Under the pieces are notes generated by a model. The model did no database searches and was not told where the DNA came from. It saw only the letters and a list, made by a program, of their open reading frames with translations. Made by a program: the position numbers and the translations under genes. Source: Victivallales bacterium (GTDB lineage: Bacteria > Verrucomicrobiota > Lentisphaeria > Oligosphaerales > Oligosphaeraceae). Taken from it: a stretch of DNA of 26,842 nucleotides. Below, in pieces: positions 15,820 to 24,449 of this stretch (positions are counted from its first letter, which is position 1; the number at the start of each line of letters is the position of its first letter). The stretch spans positions 1-26,842 of the forward strand of contig JAGCSE010000169.1 in assembly GCA_017964325.1 (NCBI GenBank), given 5' to 3'.

Positions 15820-16455
15820 CCTTTCTACCAAGCAATAAAGCGAGATAAGAGCGGCGCTGAGCAGAATACCGCCCATGATGTCCGTCAGCCAATGGACGCC
15901 TGACAGCATTCGGCTGATGACCGTCTCCACCATCAGAAGCCAGCAGGCCGCCGTCGCCCAAAACTGCAATTTCGGCCACTTTTTCAGCCGATAGCGGAAC
16001 TGCAACGTCGCAGTCAATAACACACATATCGCCAGCATCGTATGGGATGACGGATAAGACGCCTCCAATTGCCCGTCCTCCAAAACAGGACGGTAATTCA
16101 CAACTACTTTGTCAAAAAGCACATAGAAAAACATCACCAGCACATAGAATCCGCCCATCAGCCAGACGCCTTTGTCAACGGCACGCAGACTGCGACCTTT
16201 CACAAGCTGCCACGCGCCTAATAATGCAAATCCTCCCGCGACCGCCAGTGAAAACAGGCCGAGCAGTTCCGAAAATTTATACCATGATTCATGGTAGCCG
16301 AACGCCTGGAGACCGCTGTTCAGCCCCGCCAGACCGACTTTGCTCTCTTCAGGTCCGATTGCCTGGACGCCCACCGTCTTCACGATTATCGTGAAAATGA
16401 CGAATGCCGCCCATGCGCCGATGGTCCAATACAATTCCTTCTTGTCGATTTTCAT
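15799..16455 (-). CDS. PAP2-family membrane phosphatase
   Basis: A 218-residue integral membrane protein with about five or six spans and the three acid-phosphatase motifs: KVVVNYRP (Lys116, Arg122), YPSSHTM (Ser137-His138) and SRMLSGVHWLTD (Arg182, His188, Asp192). Family members dephosphorylate phosphatidic acid, phosphatidylglycerol phosphate or undecaprenyl pyrophosphate on the outer face of the inner membrane; which applies here is unknown. AAGGAAAAGC precedes ATG 16455, which overlaps the upstream phosphatase gene by four bases. The last codons lie inside a heptad repeat, which may have moved the stop position. Confidence 0.9.
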   Translation of the reverse strand: MKIDKKELYWTIGAWAAFVIFTIIVKTVGVQAIGPEESKVGLAGLNSGLQAFGYHESWYKFSELLGLFSLAVAGGFALLGAWQLVKGRSLRAVDKGVWLMGGFYVLVMFFYVLFDKVVVNYRPVLEDGQLEASYPSSHTMLAICVLLTATLQFRYRLKKWPKLQFWATAACWLLMVETVISRMLSGVHWLTDIMGGILLSAALISLYCLVERKLVVSD

Positions 16456-16946
16456 GCTTTTCCTTGAATGCTAATGACTTTCAACAATGCCTGGCAGCCT
16501 TCCAGAATATCTGAATACGTCGTTTCAAAATCGCCCGTGTACCATGGATCGGAAATGTCCCGCGGTTTGTCGGAGAAATCCAGCAGATTGAAGATTCGAT
16601 CATCCACGCCCTTCCCCAGAATCCGCCGCATATTGCGAAGATTCATCTCGTCCATGCCAATGAACAAGTCGTATTTTTCCGCGTCATGCCATGTCAATTG
16701 GATGGCGGTATGCGGCCGCATCGGAATTCCAAACCGTTTCAATATTCTGCAAGTTCCATAATGAACGCCATTTCCGATTTCCTCCGTGCTCGCCGCGGAA
16801 GAAGCGGTCATGACATCATTGCGGTTCGCCTTGCGCAGCAGATCCGCCATGACCATCTCCGCCATTGGTGAACGGCAGATATTCCCATGGCAGACGAACA
16901 TGATGCGATGGACGGGAAACGGCAGATGGGTGACGGTCTCGCTCAT
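16452..16946 (-). CDS. Low-molecular-weight protein tyrosine phosphatase
   Basis: A 164-residue cytoplasmic phosphatase with the P-loop FVCHGNICRSP (Cys19, Arg25) and the general acid Asp133 in SDPWYTGDFE. In bacteria such enzymes often act on tyrosine kinases that control exopolysaccharide, or on arginine phosphate. No tyrosine kinase is visible here. GGAG lies 8 bases before ATG 16946, which overlaps the SGNH gene's end, while its own end overlaps PAP2, so all three are translationally coupled. An envelope-polymer role is inferred from that context. Confidence 0.93.
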   Translation of the reverse strand: MSETVTHLPFPVHRIMFVCHGNICRSPMAEMVMADLLRKANRNDVMTASSAASTEEIGNGVHYGTCRILKRFGIPMRPHTAIQLTWHDAEKYDLFIGMDEMNLRNMRRILGKGVDDRIFNLLDFSDKPRDISDPWYTGDFETTYSDILEGCQALLKVISIQGKA

Positions 16947-17929
16947 TCGCCCAGCTCCGACTTGATCTGCATGATGAGTTCACGGCCATAGAACTGGAAC
17001 CCAAAGTCATTCGGATGCAAATACTTGTCGCTAAACATCTCCTCCAGATGCGGCACCATCATGTAGCCGTCCAGCAGATGGAAATTCATGTATGGCTTGA
17101 CGGCCTCCGTCAAATAGCCGCGCAATTCGTCGAACGTTCCGATGTCCGTCACGCGGTCGCGATCACGTCGCCACAGCGGAAGTATCGCAAACACAGGAAT
17201 ATCTGGATACAAATCATGGAGATTCGAATAGAATCCGTTCATCTGTGCGAAAAACGTCTCCTTCGTGTTTTTATGCGACCAATCGTTCGTGCCGTATGCG
17301 ACGGTGATGATGTTCGGCCTGTTCTGGCCGGGAGCCGTCGCCAGCGCGGGATTGAAGACGTCTCCGCCAATCGCCTTGTTGAAGACCTGCGCGTTCAACG
17401 CATCGGCAAGCTGGTTGGGATACGCAAGGGACGGATAGACGGCGTCATAACCCTGAGTAATCGAGTCGCCATAGCTGTAGATGGTTCTGAACCGCGGACT
17501 TGGCCCCAAAATCTTCCATCCTTCGATGTCAAAAGACTTGACATGGATCGCAGACAGGCAGGGGAAATACACGATGATTTCGTTCAGCTTGCCGTCCAAC
17601 TTCACAGTCAGTTCATTGTCAGGACATTCCAGAAATGATTCATGCCCAGCGTGCTTCACCATAACGCCATTCACATAAACATCGAAATAGTAGAATGTAC
17701 GGGAGGAGCCTTTCACGACGTGATAGGAAAGCGTGAATCCGTCCGCGTCCGTTACAAAGGCCAGCCTCACGCAGGAGGCCGCGTATGATTTTCGCTGGAA
17801 ATCCGCATTTCCCTTGAATGCGTGCATTTCCGCCGCCGTGAAGCGATGCGGCACGATGCAGTCATCTTTGACCACGATGGACTCCGCCCCTTGGAAAAGC
17901 GGTATGACTTCACTGAATGGCAATTTCAT
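16943..17929 (-). CDS. SGNH/GDSL-family esterase
   Basis: A 328-residue hydrolase. Residues 1-145 look like a beta-sandwich accessory domain, as in two-domain carbohydrate esterases. The SGNH domain follows with GDSITQG (Ser156), KAIGGDVF (Gly), YGTNDW (Asn215) and DKYLHPNDFG (Asp301, His305). No signal peptide is visible, so it appears cytoplasmic. AAGAGAAAATT precedes ATG 17929. It lies 30 bases behind the DUF58 gene and overlaps the tyrosine phosphatase by four bases. Deacylation of an acetylated sugar is likely, but the substrate is unknown. Confidence 0.88.
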   Translation of the reverse strand: MKLPFSEVIPLFQGAESIVVKDDCIVPHRFTAAEMHAFKGNADFQRKSYAASCVRLAFVTDADGFTLSYHVVKGSSRTFYYFDVYVNGVMVKHAGHESFLECPDNELTVKLDGKLNEIIVYFPCLSAIHVKSFDIEGWKILGPSPRFRTIYSYGDSITQGYDAVYPSLAYPNQLADALNAQVFNKAIGGDVFNPALATAPGQNRPNIITVAYGTNDWSHKNTKETFFAQMNGFYSNLHDLYPDIPVFAILPLWRRDRDRVTDIGTFDELRGYLTEAVKPYMNFHLLDGYMMVPHLEEMFSDKYLHPNDFGFQFYGRELIMQIKSELGE

Positions 17930-17959
17930 AATTTTCTCTTGTTGTTCTTGTTGTGTAAA

Positions 17960-18871
17960 TCAACGCCCCGCCAGCGACCGTTGGCGCAAATGTCGGAAGA
18001 TGATATCGACGGGAGGCTGGTCCGTCAATGCAAGCACGTGTTCGACGTCTAGATTCGCGCACGTTTCGTGGCACTGCCGCAGGAATTGATCGACTGCCTG
18101 CTGGTAAACAGGCCGTATGTCCTTGGGATTCGTCACGATACGTTCGCCAGTCTCCAAATCGACAAATGCCGTCGCGTCGCGAAAGGAAAAGTCGATTTCC
18201 TGCCTGTCAAGAATCTGATAGACGATCACATCGTGTTTGCGCCGTTTGAAATGCGACAGCGCGGGCCTGATTTTTTCGATGTCATCGAACAAATCCGAAA
18301 AAATGACGACGAGTCCGCGCCGTCTGCTCTGTTCGGCCAGTCCGTGAAGCGTTGCGGCCAAATCCGTCTGGCTCGTCGGCTTATGGGAGGCCAGCGTGTT
18401 GCATATCGTCCGCAGATGCTCCGCTCCGCTGCGGGGGGGGAGCAACGCACGGCATTTTGAATCAAACAACGCCAGCCCCACGTTGTCCTGATGGTGGATG
18501 GTGATATAAGCCAACGCCGCCGCGAGGCGGCACGCGTATCGGTATTTGCTGTCGCGTTTTTCATCGGACGTGTAGAACATGGAACGTGACGCATCGACAA
18601 GCAGGTGGACGCGAAGGCTCGTTTCCTCCTCGTACTGCCGCAAATACAGGCGTTCGTTCTTTCCATAAACCTTCCAATCCAGATGCTTGGGATCATCCCC
18701 CGCCACATACTGCCGATAGTCCGCAAATTCCACGGAAATACCTTTCAATAGGCTTCGATGCGCACCCGTCATGGTGCCTTCCACGGTAAAACGGGAACCG
18801 AGCGTAAGGCGTGAAAGACGCGTCATATCCTCCGCGCTCAACAATTGGCTGATCCCGTCTGCAACTGGCAT
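17960..18871 (-). CDS. DUF58 / vWA-like protein
   Basis: A 303-residue protein with the DUF58 hallmark (FADYRQYVAGDDPKHLDW about 49-66, then YGKNERLYLRQYEEE) leading into a vWA-like fold with an intact MIDAS sequence LLVDASRSM (Asp93, Ser95, Ser97). No membrane span is evident. DUF58 proteins usually accompany a MoxR-type AAA+ ATPase; none is present here, and the gene instead heads an esterase/phosphatase operon. AGGAACC precedes ATG 18871. It diverges from uvrC across about 110 bases. Confidence 0.9.
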   Translation of the reverse strand: MPVADGISQLLSAEDMTRLSRLTLGSRFTVEGTMTGAHRSLLKGISVEFADYRQYVAGDDPKHLDWKVYGKNERLYLRQYEEETSLRVHLLVDASRSMFYTSDEKRDSKYRYACRLAAALAYITIHHQDNVGLALFDSKCRALLPPRSGAEHLRTICNTLASHKPTSQTDLAATLHGLAEQSRRRGLVVIFSDLFDDIEKIRPALSHFKRRKHDVIVYQILDRQEIDFSFRDATAFVDLETGERIVTNPKDIRPVYQQAVDQFLRQCHETCANLDVEHVLALTDQPPVDIIFRHLRQRSLAGR

Positions 18872-18980
18872 TTATGGTTCCTGTTCTTTTCTTCCATGGA
18901 ATGATTTGTCTTACGTTGCCTTTACTTTAAATTATTCTTATGAAAAATCAAAAAATGCCATGCGTATATGGAGAAAAGTT

Positions 18981-20465
18981 GTGACGGAAGATTCAAAACA
19001 GACCGTATTCAGAAGCCAGGACGTCCCGAAGACACCAGGCGTATATGTATATAGAAACAGCGGCGGTGAAGTCATTTACGTCGGAAAAGCGCGTAATCTC
19101 CGCAGCCGCATGAGCTCCTATTTCCGTCCATCAACCGCCATGCAAAGCGATCCGCGCCGACGCGCCCTCATCCACAGCATCGCCAGCTATGAAATCTTTC
19201 CCGTCGAAACCGAGCAAGAGGCACTCCTCCTGGAAGACCGTTTCATCAAGCAGTACAATCCGCGATACAACGTCGATCTGCGTGACGATAAACGCTATCT
19301 CCATATCTGCATCGATCCGACGGAGACCTATCCGCGCCTCCAAACCGCCCGCTTCCGCCGTGAAGACGCCAGAATCTACTTCGGCCCGTTCCCCTGGGCG
19401 ACCGCACTCCGCACGACCATCCGTTTTCTGGAAGTGCGCTACGGCCTGCGCAGTTGCAAGGTCGGCGAACCAGACGAAGATACGAAGCTCCACTGCCATG
19501 AGGACGTCATCCGCGACTGTATGTGCCCCTGCATGAAAAAGGTCACGAAAGAGTTTTATCATGAACGACTTGAGAAAGTCATGGCTATTCTCCGCGGCGA
19601 TTGCCGTGAGCTTGTCGAAGAACTGACGGAGAAGATGACCGAACAGGCCAGGCAAATGAATTTCGAGGAGGCGGCCTCCATCCGCGACATGATAGCCAAT
19701 TTAAAATCCGTTTTGGAACCCAACCGCCGTTTCATCAACCAGACCATCAGCAACCGCAACGCATCCACGAACATGGCGGCCGTCGAAGCCCTTCAGGAAG
19801 CCCTCGGCATGGACAAGCCGCCCATCGTCATGGAATGCTTCGATATGTCAAACATAAGTGGCGTTCTTGCAGTTGGTTCCATGGTCTGCTTCAAAAATGG
19901 CCGTCCTTCCACTAACGACTACCGCCGCTTCCGAATCCGCTCCCAGACCGCCAATGACGACACCGCCTTCATGAAGGAAGTCCTGACACGCCGCTACGGC
20001 CGTCTCATCCGCGAAAACCTCCCATTGCCGGATCTTATCGTTCTTGACGGCGGTGCAGGACAGCTACGGATTGGCATGGAGGTATTCAAGGAAATCGGCA
20101 TGCCGGACATCGTGATGATTGGCCTCGCCAAACGCCATGAACACATCATTTGGCCAAACAGCGACGAAGAACAAGAGCTCCCGCGCGAGCATCCCGGCCT
20201 CCGTCTCCTCCAGGCCATCCGCGACGAAGCACACCGCTTCGCCAATGGCTACCATCGCACGCTCCGCAACAAGCGGATCACCGATTCGTTGCTTTCCGAC
20301 ATCCCTGGCATCGGTGAAAACCGTTGCAAACAACTGCTTAAGCAATTCGGCTCCGTCAAGGCCATCGCAAAGATGACTCCCGAAGAACTCGCAGAAAAGG
20401 CCGATGGAGTCGGCCCTGAAACAGCGAAAAAAATCATTGACTATCTCACATCCCACTTGGCCTGA
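18981..20465 (+). CDS. uvrC: Excinuclease ABC subunit C, compact form
   Basis: Nuclease of nucleotide excision repair that makes both incisions after UvrAB damage recognition. Residues 16-95 are the GIY-YIG domain (PGVYVYRNSGGEVIYVGKAR). A Cys-rich patch follows (SCKVGEP, HCHEDVIRDCMCPC), then the UVR motif (about 216-246), the RNase H-like nuclease (ECFDMSNISG with Asp288; VLDGGAGQL with Asp356; RDEAHRF about 414-420) and HhH repeats (440-490). At about 494 residues it is short: only about 40 residues separate UVR from the nuclease, where typical UvrC has roughly 100 more. The GTG at 18981 has GGAGAAAA 3 bases upstream; ATG 18960 lacks a ribosome site. The longer frame to 18771 overlaps DUF58. 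Confidence 0.92.
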   Translation: MTEDSKQTVFRSQDVPKTPGVYVYRNSGGEVIYVGKARNLRSRMSSYFRPSTAMQSDPRRRALIHSIASYEIFPVETEQEALLLEDRFIKQYNPRYNVDLRDDKRYLHICIDPTETYPRLQTARFRREDARIYFGPFPWATALRTTIRFLEVRYGLRSCKVGEPDEDTKLHCHEDVIRDCMCPCMKKVTKEFYHERLEKVMAILRGDCRELVEELTEKMTEQARQMNFEEAASIRDMIANLKSVLEPNRRFINQTISNRNASTNMAAVEALQEALGMDKPPIVMECFDMSNISGVLAVGSMVCFKNGRPSTNDYRRFRIRSQTANDDTAFMKEVLTRRYGRLIRENLPLPDLIVLDGGAGQLRIGMEVFKEIGMPDIVMIGLAKRHEHIIWPNSDEEQELPREHPGLRLLQAIRDEAHRFANGYHRTLRNKRITDSLLSDIPGIGENRCKQLLKQFGSVKAIAKMTPEELAEKADGVGPETAKKIIDYLTSHLA

Positions 20466-20498
20466 ATAGGTTATGTCATTCACAAACAAGGAAACATC

Positions 20499-22460
20499 AT
20501 GCAAAAACACCTGCTGTCCATGCTTTGCCTTACTCTTTCCGTTCAATGCGCCGTCATGGCCGATGTGACGCCGCAGTTTTCCTTCACCTACCGCGACAAC
20601 GAATACACAGGCATTCCGGCAGGGTGGAAGAAGGAACAGAAATCATTGAAGGACAAAGGATTCCGAACGGAAATCACCACAGCGACAGAGCCGGACGGTG
20701 TCACGCTCATCCTCGAAAAGACCGTCTATGCCAAACATCCAGTCGTCGAATGGTCACTGTCTTTCGAGAATCGTTCACAGCAAGACACTGGCCGTTTCAC
20801 TCGCATTTCATCGGCGGATTTTACGATTCCTTTCGGCAAAAACGAATCCGTAACGATGTGGAAAGGCATCGGCGAAGCTCCCAATCCGCCAGACAACTAT
20901 TCGTTTACGCGCATTCCGATGGAAGACGGAAAAACCGTGGAAATGTCTCCAATTGAAGGATATCCGAGTTTCAACGCATTCCCGTATTTCCGTGTCTATT
21001 CTCCGAAGCGCGGCTACACGGTCGCCCTCGGATGGGAGGGGCAATGGCATGCCTCCATCGCCAAAACAACGAATGGCATTTCAATTCGTGGAGGCCAGCA
21101 GACGGTCGATTTCTTCCTCAAGCCTGGCGAAAAAGTCATAACTCCAAGAATCACCGTTCTTTCCTACAAAACAGAAGACGATGCTGTCAATCTCTGGCGG
21201 AAATGGTTCAGGGAGTTCATCCTGCCGCGGGAAGCAGATGGACGAATCATTCGCCCACGTCTTGTCGCGGACGGACATGAACACGGCGAACTCTATTGCG
21301 AAATTACCTGCGACCGACAGATTGAACTCGTCAAACTATTGCGCGAACGTGGGTTAAATTTCGACTCATGGTGGATTGACGCAGGTTGGTACATCCGTGA
21401 ACTGCTCCCAAATCCCCCTATCGGCCAATGGTTTCTTGTAGGCGATTGGACGCCCGATCCCAAACGTTTCCCGAAGATGTTCAAGCCGTTGTCAGATGAA
21501 CTCGCCCGCGAAGGCAGCGAACTTGTCCTTTGGTACGAACCAGAGCGCGTCCATGAAAAGTCGCCTATCCTGCCTGAAATCTCAAAATATCTCGCCCCTC
21601 CCAATCACATTCTCTCGAAACGCTATGACCTCTCCAATCCGGAAGCGGTTGACTATCTCATCAAAACCATCGGCAAATCCTTGCAGGACAACGGTGTAAG
21701 CTTCTACCGCCAAGACTCCAACGGAGCAGGCCCCATCCATTTCTGGATGAGTACGGAAAGCACGTTGAATGACGGTCGCCGCGGCATGGTCGAAAATAAG
21801 GCGATTCAGGGCATGTTCCGTTTCTGGGACGGTCTCAAACAAGCCAAACCAAATCTGTTGATCGACGTATGTGCTTCTGGTGGAAGACGCAACGACCTTG
21901 AAACGCTCCGCCAGGGAGCCGTTCCGCTTCATTACAGCGACGTCGGCTACGAAGATTTCATCTCCAAGCAGCGTTACCACCATCTGCTGAACCAGTGGTT
22001 CATCTACTATAAGAACATCGCGCAGCACTGCTACGACGGCGGAAAGCTCAACCAATGGAAATCCGTCATCGACATCGCGCCATTCCATACCGTTTATGCG
22101 CCCTCCTTCCTGCGCGAAGACAATTCCGCCGAACGGAAATGGAACGAAGTATGTGCAAAAGTCGCGCCGTATCAAGTGGATGCGGATTACTATCTGCTGA
22201 CTCCCGAAATCTTCGGCATCGACCAGTGGTGGGTCTGCCAATTCCACGATCCAGCCACACAGACTGGCATCCTGCAAGTCGTCCGCAACGAAAAGAATAC
22301 GGACGACACGCTTCACATCGAGCTGAAAGGCATCCGCGCAAACCGCACCCTTCATTTTGAAGACCTCTACTCAGGAGAAAAATTCGCTTCCAATCCCAAA
22401 CTGGACCTCAAGCTTGCTCCTGGAACTGCAACGGTTCTAATCTACTCTCCCACAAAATAA
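20499..22460 (+). CDS. Secreted GH36-like alpha-galactosidase
   Basis: A 653-residue exported clan GH-D hydrolase (signal peptide MQKHLLSMLCLTLSVQCAVMA). An N-terminal beta-sandwich (25-235) precedes the barrel. Motifs are SWWIDAGWY (290-298), LVLWYEPER (342-350), FYRQDSNG with nucleophile Asp406, DVCASGGRRNDLETL (456-470) and HYSDVGYED with acid/base Asp481. RQD replaces the KWD of classical GH36 and GH27 enzymes, so specificity may differ from plain melibiose-type galactosidase. AAGGAAACATC precedes ATG 20499, 33 bases after uvrC, so the two may share a transcript. Its stop lies 8 bases before a tandem array. Confidence 0.85.
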   Translation: MQKHLLSMLCLTLSVQCAVMADVTPQFSFTYRDNEYTGIPAGWKKEQKSLKDKGFRTEITTATEPDGVTLILEKTVYAKHPVVEWSLSFENRSQQDTGRFTRISSADFTIPFGKNESVTMWKGIGEAPNPPDNYSFTRIPMEDGKTVEMSPIEGYPSFNAFPYFRVYSPKRGYTVALGWEGQWHASIAKTTNGISIRGGQQTVDFFLKPGEKVITPRITVLSYKTEDDAVNLWRKWFREFILPREADGRIIRPRLVADGHEHGELYCEITCDRQIELVKLLRERGLNFDSWWIDAGWYIRELLPNPPIGQWFLVGDWTPDPKRFPKMFKPLSDELAREGSELVLWYEPERVHEKSPILPEISKYLAPPNHILSKRYDLSNPEAVDYLIKTIGKSLQDNGVSFYRQDSNGAGPIHFWMSTESTLNDGRRGMVENKAIQGMFRFWDGLKQAKPNLLIDVCASGGRRNDLETLRQGAVPLHYSDVGYEDFISKQRYHHLLNQWFIYYKNIAQHCYDGGKLNQWKSVIDIAPFHTVYAPSFLREDNSAERKWNEVCAKVAPYQVDADYYLLTPEIFGIDQWWVCQFHDPATQTGILQVVRNEKNTDDTLHIELKGIRANRTLHFEDLYSGEKFASNPKLDLKLAPGTATVLIYSPTK

Positions 22461-22468
22461 ATAATCTT

Positions 22469-22612
22469 CTAGCGCCTCTAGAAAATCTAGAAAATCTAAC
22501 GCCTCTAGAGCTTCTAGCGCCTCTAGCGCCTCTAGCGCCTCTAGCGCCTCTAGCGCCTCTAGCGCCTCTAGAGCTTCTAGAGCCTCTAGAAAATCTAGAA
22601 AATCTAGAAAAC
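22469..22612. repeat. 9-bp CTAG-based tandem array, 16 units
   Basis: Sixteen consecutive 9-base units, 15 beginning CTAG and one CTAA. Main types are CTAGCGCCT (six in a row at 22514-22567, plus one at 22469), CTAGAAAAT or its variant CTAGAAAAC (five), and CTAGAGCTT/CTAGAGCCT (three). The layout is roughly symmetrical: AAAAT units flank both sides, then GCTT units, then the central GCGCCT run. It fills almost the whole space between the converging GH36 and C10 peptidase genes. Confidence 0.95.
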
Positions 22613-22619
22613 CTAAAAC

Positions 22620-24314
22620 TCAAGGATTTCCAGCAATGACGATTTCGTCCGCCTTCGAGGAATAGATATAGTAGTTTCCTGGTACGAACCCGCCTGCTTT
22701 CGGAACGATATAGCAGTTAGATACGCCGTCGTACAGGAAGCAGCGCTTCTTGGCCAGCAGCGCTTGCGATTCGGCATCCAATTGAATTGAAATGGAAATC
22801 TTGTTCCAGCCTGGCCGCAGATGAATTGTCTCAATCACTTGACTGTTCACGGCATCGCCATTCGTCTGTCCCATGCCGAGACAGGCATTATGTTCCTTAT
22901 TGTCAGAGTTTTCTGTCGTTTCAAGTTGTTGCAGGGCAATGTCTTCGTCAGAAACTACCCAAACGGAAATCTCGTCTGACGCGGCGTGCCATTCGCCATC
23001 AACCAACGCCGCCAAACGGAACGCAACCCGTCCCAAGCTCTGCCCCGACAGGCAGATGCTGCGGCTGTCTCCAGAAATTCCTTCCGCAACCGTAGTATAA
23101 TCCTTCCCATCGCAAGAGGCGGTCAGGCGAAATGCCTCCGCCATATAGCAGGCAGGAAAGCTCCAACGTAGTTCGAACTTGGTTCCCTGTCTCTCCGCCA
23201 TGCTTTCAAACATGGGACTCGGCCGTGGCACCATGCCAATGTAGCCATACAAAATCGTGGAAAGGGAATCCATGACCAGATAACCGTCGCCTTCCCCATA
23301 CCAACCATAATTAAGATGGACAAACTCCTGAAAGCCGTCATGGAAATAACCGTCCGCAACGACGGCATGCGTACAACCGTTCTTCTTTTCCAGCACAACG
23401 GCGACCGGATGCTTCTTCTGAATCTCCGCCTTCAGCCGTTCTCTAAGTCCATTCCGCCATAACATCATTTCCGCAAGCTCGTAGCCCAAGTGCTGATGAA
23501 GTCCTTCTGCAAGTCCCGCCATGCTGACTTTCGTGCTAAACGACTTGAATCTCGCGTCTCCCAACATGGCAAGTTTCAGCATCAGCCTGGAGACATCATT
23601 TGTTGCGCCATCCATTTTTGTCCATTCGATCCTCTCGCTGAAATCAGCCGTAAGCGACAGATTCATATCATTATCCGCCAACGTCTTGCATCCTTTTCCC
23701 TGATGCGGCCATCCATAGTAGTTCATCAATTGCGCGACAGCCGTGGTCGAACAGCCTGTTGGAGCCTTGATGGATTGCTCTGCACAAGTGGAAAATTCAG
23801 GAAACTCATCGTTGAAAGGAGTCCACTGCCCCCAATGCGTCTTCACAAAATGCGGAATCCAAACTTGTTTTGCAACATCTTCCAATTCAGATGGTTCAGC
23901 CAGAAGAGAAGCCCATCTGCTGGCATTGCTCGCCTGATTTTCTTTATCGTATTGTCTTGTCCGAAAAAGTTCAGTCTGCCTTCTAAAGACTGGAATCCAG
24001 GCAGAATATAGACATTCATCAAGTATGCCGCCTTTCGTCGAAAAGAACACGACAGGCGGCAAATCGGTATCCGATGTCATGACAAGACAACCATGCGGCT
24101 TTAGAAGGACGCCTGTCAATTCATCTTCCAACGGGATGATTTTTTCCACGCTAACGGTGGATTTTAGGCTTTGGAATACGGCATTTCCGGCAATCCAATT
24201 GGTCGCGGCCATCTGAATCTGCGATTCGGAGACGGCCTCCGACAGGCATACATGGCAGAAAACCATGCTACATACCAGCAGTCCTGTCAAGATTGTCTGT
24301 TTTTGCCGTCTCAT
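22620..24314 (-). CDS. Secreted C10 (streptopain-like) cysteine peptidase
   Basis: A 564-residue exported protease (signal peptide MRRQKQTILTGLLVCSMVFCHVCLSEA). A propeptide-like region (28-150, beginning SQIQMAATNWIAG) precedes the catalytic domain: APTGCSTTAVAQLMNYYGWP (Cys188), NGCTHAVVADGY (His316) and HLNYGWYGEGDGY (Asn335, Trp338). Beyond about 370 lie fibronectin-like and C-terminal beta domains ending with a GWNKISISIQLDAES block. ATG 24314 has AAGGA 8 bases upstream; a GTG at 24320 is also possible but spaced badly. It is likely digestive or defensive, acting on host or dietary protein. Its stop abuts the tandem array. Confidence 0.88.
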   Translation of the reverse strand: MRRQKQTILTGLLVCSMVFCHVCLSEAVSESQIQMAATNWIAGNAVFQSLKSTVSVEKIIPLEDELTGVLLKPHGCLVMTSDTDLPPVVFFSTKGGILDECLYSAWIPVFRRQTELFRTRQYDKENQASNASRWASLLAEPSELEDVAKQVWIPHFVKTHWGQWTPFNDEFPEFSTCAEQSIKAPTGCSTTAVAQLMNYYGWPHQGKGCKTLADNDMNLSLTADFSERIEWTKMDGATNDVSRLMLKLAMLGDARFKSFSTKVSMAGLAEGLHQHLGYELAEMMLWRNGLRERLKAEIQKKHPVAVVLEKKNGCTHAVVADGYFHDGFQEFVHLNYGWYGEGDGYLVMDSLSTILYGYIGMVPRPSPMFESMAERQGTKFELRWSFPACYMAEAFRLTASCDGKDYTTVAEGISGDSRSICLSGQSLGRVAFRLAALVDGEWHAASDEISVWVVSDEDIALQQLETTENSDNKEHNACLGMGQTNGDAVNSQVIETIHLRPGWNKISISIQLDAESQALLAKKRCFLYDGVSNCYIVPKAGGFVPGNYYIYSSKADEIVIAGNP

Positions 24315-24449
24315 ACGCACCGTCCTTGCTTTTTACGCCTAACCAGTGTTTTAGCTGTTTTTATACCATAATGTTCGTCTTCAATTGATGAACTGCCCCC
24401 CCTTTTGGACTCCTTAACGATGTTAAATAAATTATTTATCAACAAGTAG

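Noticed and set aside
18771..18980. N-terminal extension of uvrC
   Set aside because: Overlaps the DUF58 gene; UvrC homologues start about 15-20 residues before the PGVY motif, matching 18981.
22469..22612. CRISPR array
   Set aside because: The unit is 9 bp, with no spacers, and no cas genes are nearby.
22408..22623. Minus-strand open frame encoding Ser-Arg-Gly-Ala repeats
   Set aside because: It is the 9-bp array read in one frame, overlapping the GH36 end; length 9 is a multiple of 3, so open frames are expected. No independent start signal.
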